NCBI GenBank assembly: GCA_937907525.1
Contig: CALCIB010000380.1
Location: 1-34,376 of the forward strand
Origin: an uncultured Planctomycetales bacterium
GTDB taxonomy: Bacteria > Planctomycetota > Planctomycetia > Isosphaerales > Isosphaeraceae
Direction: 5' to 3'
Length of the DNA: 34,376 nucleotides
Of the stretch, positions 32,491 through 34,376 are shown in pieces. Within the stretch, counting starts at the first letter, position 1. Every line of letters starts with the position of its first letter. Position numbers and translations under genes: made by a program. A model generated the notes under the pieces. That model was given only the letters and a program-made list of their open reading frames with translations, was not told the origin of the DNA and searched no databases.

Positions 32491-33926
32491 ACTTCGTTCA
32501 GGACCGGGTCGGAGCGTCGGGAATCGTCGAGGAGGTCCGGGTCCGTCGAGCGCCGCCGGTCGGCGCGGGTCGCCAGGACGCCGCGGACCACGACCACGAC
32601 GAACAGGACGCCGGAGATCATGGCGACGAGCCCGCCGACTCCCGCCGCGGCGAAGCCGATCGTCTGGCTGATCCGGTCGACGATTTGCTCGTCGCCGTAG
32701 GTCTTGCGGGTCGCGTGTCCCCAGTAGCCGGCCACCGCCAATCCGCCGGCGAACATCCCCTGACCCACGCCGTAACAGAGCGGCTGCCAGGTGGCCAGCC
32801 GAGGCGTCGCGACGGTCCAGCCCAGCCGCGGCATCAGGACGAACAAACCACCCATGAAGCTGACCGTCACCGCGCCGATGCTCAGGTGGTAATGCGCCGG
32901 CACCAACGTCGTGTCGGCCGCGATCATCGCCCCCAGGACGAAGCCGGCCAGAAGCAGCGTCATGCCGGTCGCCAACGTGGTCCCCGCGGGGGTGAGGAAG
33001 CGACCCCGCCACCGCTCCCGCGACCGCGCCAGCGCCATCAAGGCGGCGACCATGAAGACGGAGACGGCCGGGAAGATCCCCAGCCGCATCATCCAGGTGA
33101 AGAGCGTCCCCGAGCGGTTCGTCAGGGTGATGCCGGGCCCGAACAGCGTCGGCCAAAGCAGAAGCGCGTAAAGCAGGAGCGCCGTCCGCCGCGAGGTCGC
33201 GCGGACGCCGGCGATCTCGTCCAGGAGCAGGCCCCAGACTCCGAGCATCGCCAGCACGCAGGCCACCTGGAAGACGTGGCCGCCTCCCCAGAAAAGGCGC
33301 TCGTAATAGACCTGGGCCGGTAGCGAGGGGTCGCGCGTCAGGTAGGCCCCGGCGATCGTCAGAAGCGCCACGACGTAGGCGGCCGCGGCGAACCGCACGG
33401 CGTCGCATGCCGACGGCGGCAGCAGGGCCGGGCCGTCGCGGTCGTCGTCGTAAATCCAGCGGCGGTCGACGAACGCCAAGGCCACGCCCAGGGCGAACAG
33501 CCCCAGGCCGGCGAGGAACAGCGGGTCGTCGAGGACCGGGACGTAGTTGGAGAGCAGCGGCACGGGCCTCGCGAACGCCCGAACCGTGAACAGGACCGCG
33601 CCCGCGACGGCCGTCGTCAGGGCGATCCCGGTCGCTTTGCCGCCGCGAGGGCCGGGGATCAGGTGGAACAGCCCGGCGATGAACGCCAGGAACCAGACGA
33701 GCACGGCGTGATCGACGTGGACCACCAGCGCCCGGCGGGCGAAGTCGACGTCGACGCCCGTCTCGGGGAACAGGGCCGCGACCCGGCCGACCAGAAGCAC
33801 GACCGCCAGGGCGCCGGAAAGGCCCAGGGCCGCGACCGAAAGTCCGAACCAACGCGCGGCGTCGCGCGCGGGCGACTCGTCGCGAACCGTCTCCGAACGA
33901 TACGAGTCGTATTCTTCGATGTTCAC
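32484..33926 (-). CDS. Heme-copper oxidase subunit I homologue lacking two CuB histidines
   Basis: 480 residues from a GTG at 33926 (VNIEEYDSYR); earlier in-frame ATGs would run through repeat unit E. It has about 12 membrane spans and resembles the cbb3/NOR type. Low-spin heme histidine: HVDHAVLVWFLAFIAGLFHL; first CuB ligand: WGGGHVFQVACVLAMLG; heme ligands: PAHYHLSIGAVTVSFMGG. The helix VII segment that normally contains the adjacent CuB histidine pair (THH in cbb3) reads TLTNRSGTLFTWMMRLGIFP, so HH appears as NR. No subunit II, III or cytochrome c gene is adjacent. The protein may bind hemes but probably cannot reduce oxygen in the usual way. The C-terminus is charged (DRRRSTDPDLLDDSRRSD). 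Confidence 0.85.
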   Translation of the reverse strand: MNIEEYDSYRSETVRDESPARDAARWFGLSVAALGLSGALAVVLLVGRVAALFPETGVDVDFARRALVVHVDHAVLVWFLAFIAGLFHLIPGPRGGKATGIALTTAVAGAVLFTVRAFARPVPLLSNYVPVLDDPLFLAGLGLFALGVALAFVDRRWIYDDDRDGPALLPPSACDAVRFAAAAYVVALLTIAGAYLTRDPSLPAQVYYERLFWGGGHVFQVACVLAMLGVWGLLLDEIAGVRATSRRTALLLYALLLWPTLFGPGITLTNRSGTLFTWMMRLGIFPAVSVFMVAALMALARSRERWRGRFLTPAGTTLATGMTLLLAGFVLGAMIAADTTLVPAHYHLSIGAVTVSFMGGLFVLMPRLGWTVATPRLATWQPLCYGVGQGMFAGGLAVAGYWGHATRKTYGDEQIVDRISQTIGFAAAGVGGLVAMISGVLFVVVVVRGVLATRADRRRSTDPDLLDDSRRSDPVLNEVY

Positions 33927-34015
33927 GGATCGTCCCGGATGATGGAGCGGGGATCGCGACGATTCGGAATCCGGAGCCGAACGAGGCCCACGCCGATCCT
34001 GGCCGCCCGTTCCTT

Positions 34016-34174
34016 CCCCTCTCCCGCCGGGAGAGGGCGGCCGCGAAGCGGCGGGCGGGGGTCGTGGCGTTTCGCGGACGCCGCCGGCCGCGCCGGGTTC
34101 AAACCGACGCTTTCTCCGAAGCGCGACGACCCTCACCCGGCCCTTCGGGCCACCCTCTCCCGGCGGGAGAGGGG
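34016..34174. repeat. Dispersed hairpin-pair unit, copy E
   Basis: Left arm from 34016 has CCCCTCTCCCGCCGGGAGAGGG, then GCGGCCGCGAAGCGGC, a GCGGCC-type inner hairpin variant, and a G run. Right arm 34130-34174, inverted, has CCCTCACCC, inner GGCCCTTCGGGCC, and CTCTCCCGGCGGGAGAG. It is somewhat shorter than copies A-D. The core contains CCGAAGCGCGACG, which is found inverted in copy C. The arm order matches copy D. It lies upstream of the heme-copper oxidase-like gene. Confidence 0.82.
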
Positions 34175-34222
34175 ATGTGGAACTTCGCGCCGTCCTGCCT
34201 GGATTCCGAGTCGCATTTATGT

Positions 34223-34261
34223 CGGGACTTCCCGAAATTCGTGGCGGTTCGGGAAGTCCCG
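34223..34261. promoter_or_regulatory. Two 12-base palindromes forming a larger hairpin, candidate operator pair
   Basis: CGGGACTTCCCG (34223-34234) and CGGGAAGTCCCG (34250-34261) are each near-perfect palindromes, start to start 27 bases apart, and together make a 14-base inverted repeat (34223-34236 with 34248-34261) with an 11-base loop. Spacing of two and a half turns fits two dimer-binding sites on opposite faces of the helix, or one long hairpin. It lies about 300 bases upstream of the minus-strand gene at 33926 and about 115 bases before the window end, so it may serve a gene beyond the edge. Confidence 0.5.
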
Positions 34262-34376
34262 TAAGATCGTATCCGTCCGCCCCCCCCGTTGGCAAGTTGG
34301 AAGCTCGCGGCGGTGCGCGTCACGGTGGGCGTCTTGAAAGTTGGTGGAATTTTTGTCCAGATGGAGGGTGACCGCG

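Noticed and set aside
30259..33852. Open frame of more than 1,100 codons on the minus strand opposite the acyl-CoA synthetase and overlapping the oxidase-like gene
   Set aside because: It crosses several well-supported genes and has the low-complexity Arg/Gly/Asp composition of an antisense frame.
2416..34174. CRISPR array from the repeated hairpins
   Set aside because: Copies are kilobases apart, occur in both orientations and have diverged cores; there is no regular repeat-spacer pattern and no cas gene.
1..34376. tRNA or rRNA genes
   Set aside because: I saw no cloverleaf with a T-loop GGTTC-like motif and CCA end, and no rRNA-like conserved stretch; a tRNAscan or Rfam run could confirm this.

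Overview
The window is very GC-rich chromosomal DNA from a planctomycete, most likely of the Isosphaeraceae/Gemmatales type. The lineage is inferred from gene content: a TIGR02996-type protein, a type I sulfatase, a ceramidase-like hydrolase, a secreted HEAT-repeat protein, an ACP-like membrane protein and a sigma-54 activator without a sensor domain. No rRNA, tRNA, CRISPR array or transposase gene was seen. Most genes are single or in pairs, and several convergent neighbours overlap at their 3' ends.

Layout. 143-2285 (minus): a sigma-54 activator followed 7 bases later by a beta-class DNA methyltransferase. 2331-2725: a concentric set of inverted repeats. 2746-7775 (minus): argH, lysA and a secreted HEAT-repeat protein with a degenerate receiver-like segment. 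8020-9849: a small membrane protein and two tandem YcxB-like membrane proteins, one broken by a single-base frameshift. 9962-13137 (minus): a phasin-like coiled coil, a VOC protein and a secreted M30-like zinc peptidase. 13410-15154 (plus): a small lipoprotein, an RmlC-like cupin and a membrane-anchored ACP-like protein lacking the carrier serine. 15463-16014 (minus): a cysteine-free Cu/Zn superoxide dismutase.

16277-22531 is the accessory core. A winged-helix-like protein and a P-loop ATPase overlap by 4 bases (16277-19158) and are followed by an overlapping Tat-exported ceramidase-like hydrolase. On the opposite strand lies a less GC-rich two-gene cassette, an AAA_15/RloA-like ATPase and an RloB/Toprim-like protein, resembling AbiL-type abortive infection modules; it has its own candidate promoter and operator. 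A second possible conflict pair, a small basic coiled-coil protein overlapping an HNH endonuclease, is at 27880-28811. The remainder is metabolic or envelope-related: a DUF5648-like secreted protein, ketopantoate reductase, sulfatase, TIGR02996 protein, a 909-residue acyl-CoA synthetase/GNAT fusion, a small membrane protein and a stand-alone heme-copper oxidase subunit I homologue that seems to have lost two CuB histidines.

The most distinctive non-coding signal is a dispersed family of five units of about 160-178 bp (2416, 10394, 13838, 15263, 34016). Each is built from two inverted arms of two hairpins plus a GGATGAGG-like tail around a diverged core of about 70-85 bp. All five are intergenic. 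They resemble REP doublets/BIMEs or MITEs, and the asymmetry of the arms shows that they are inserted in both orientations.
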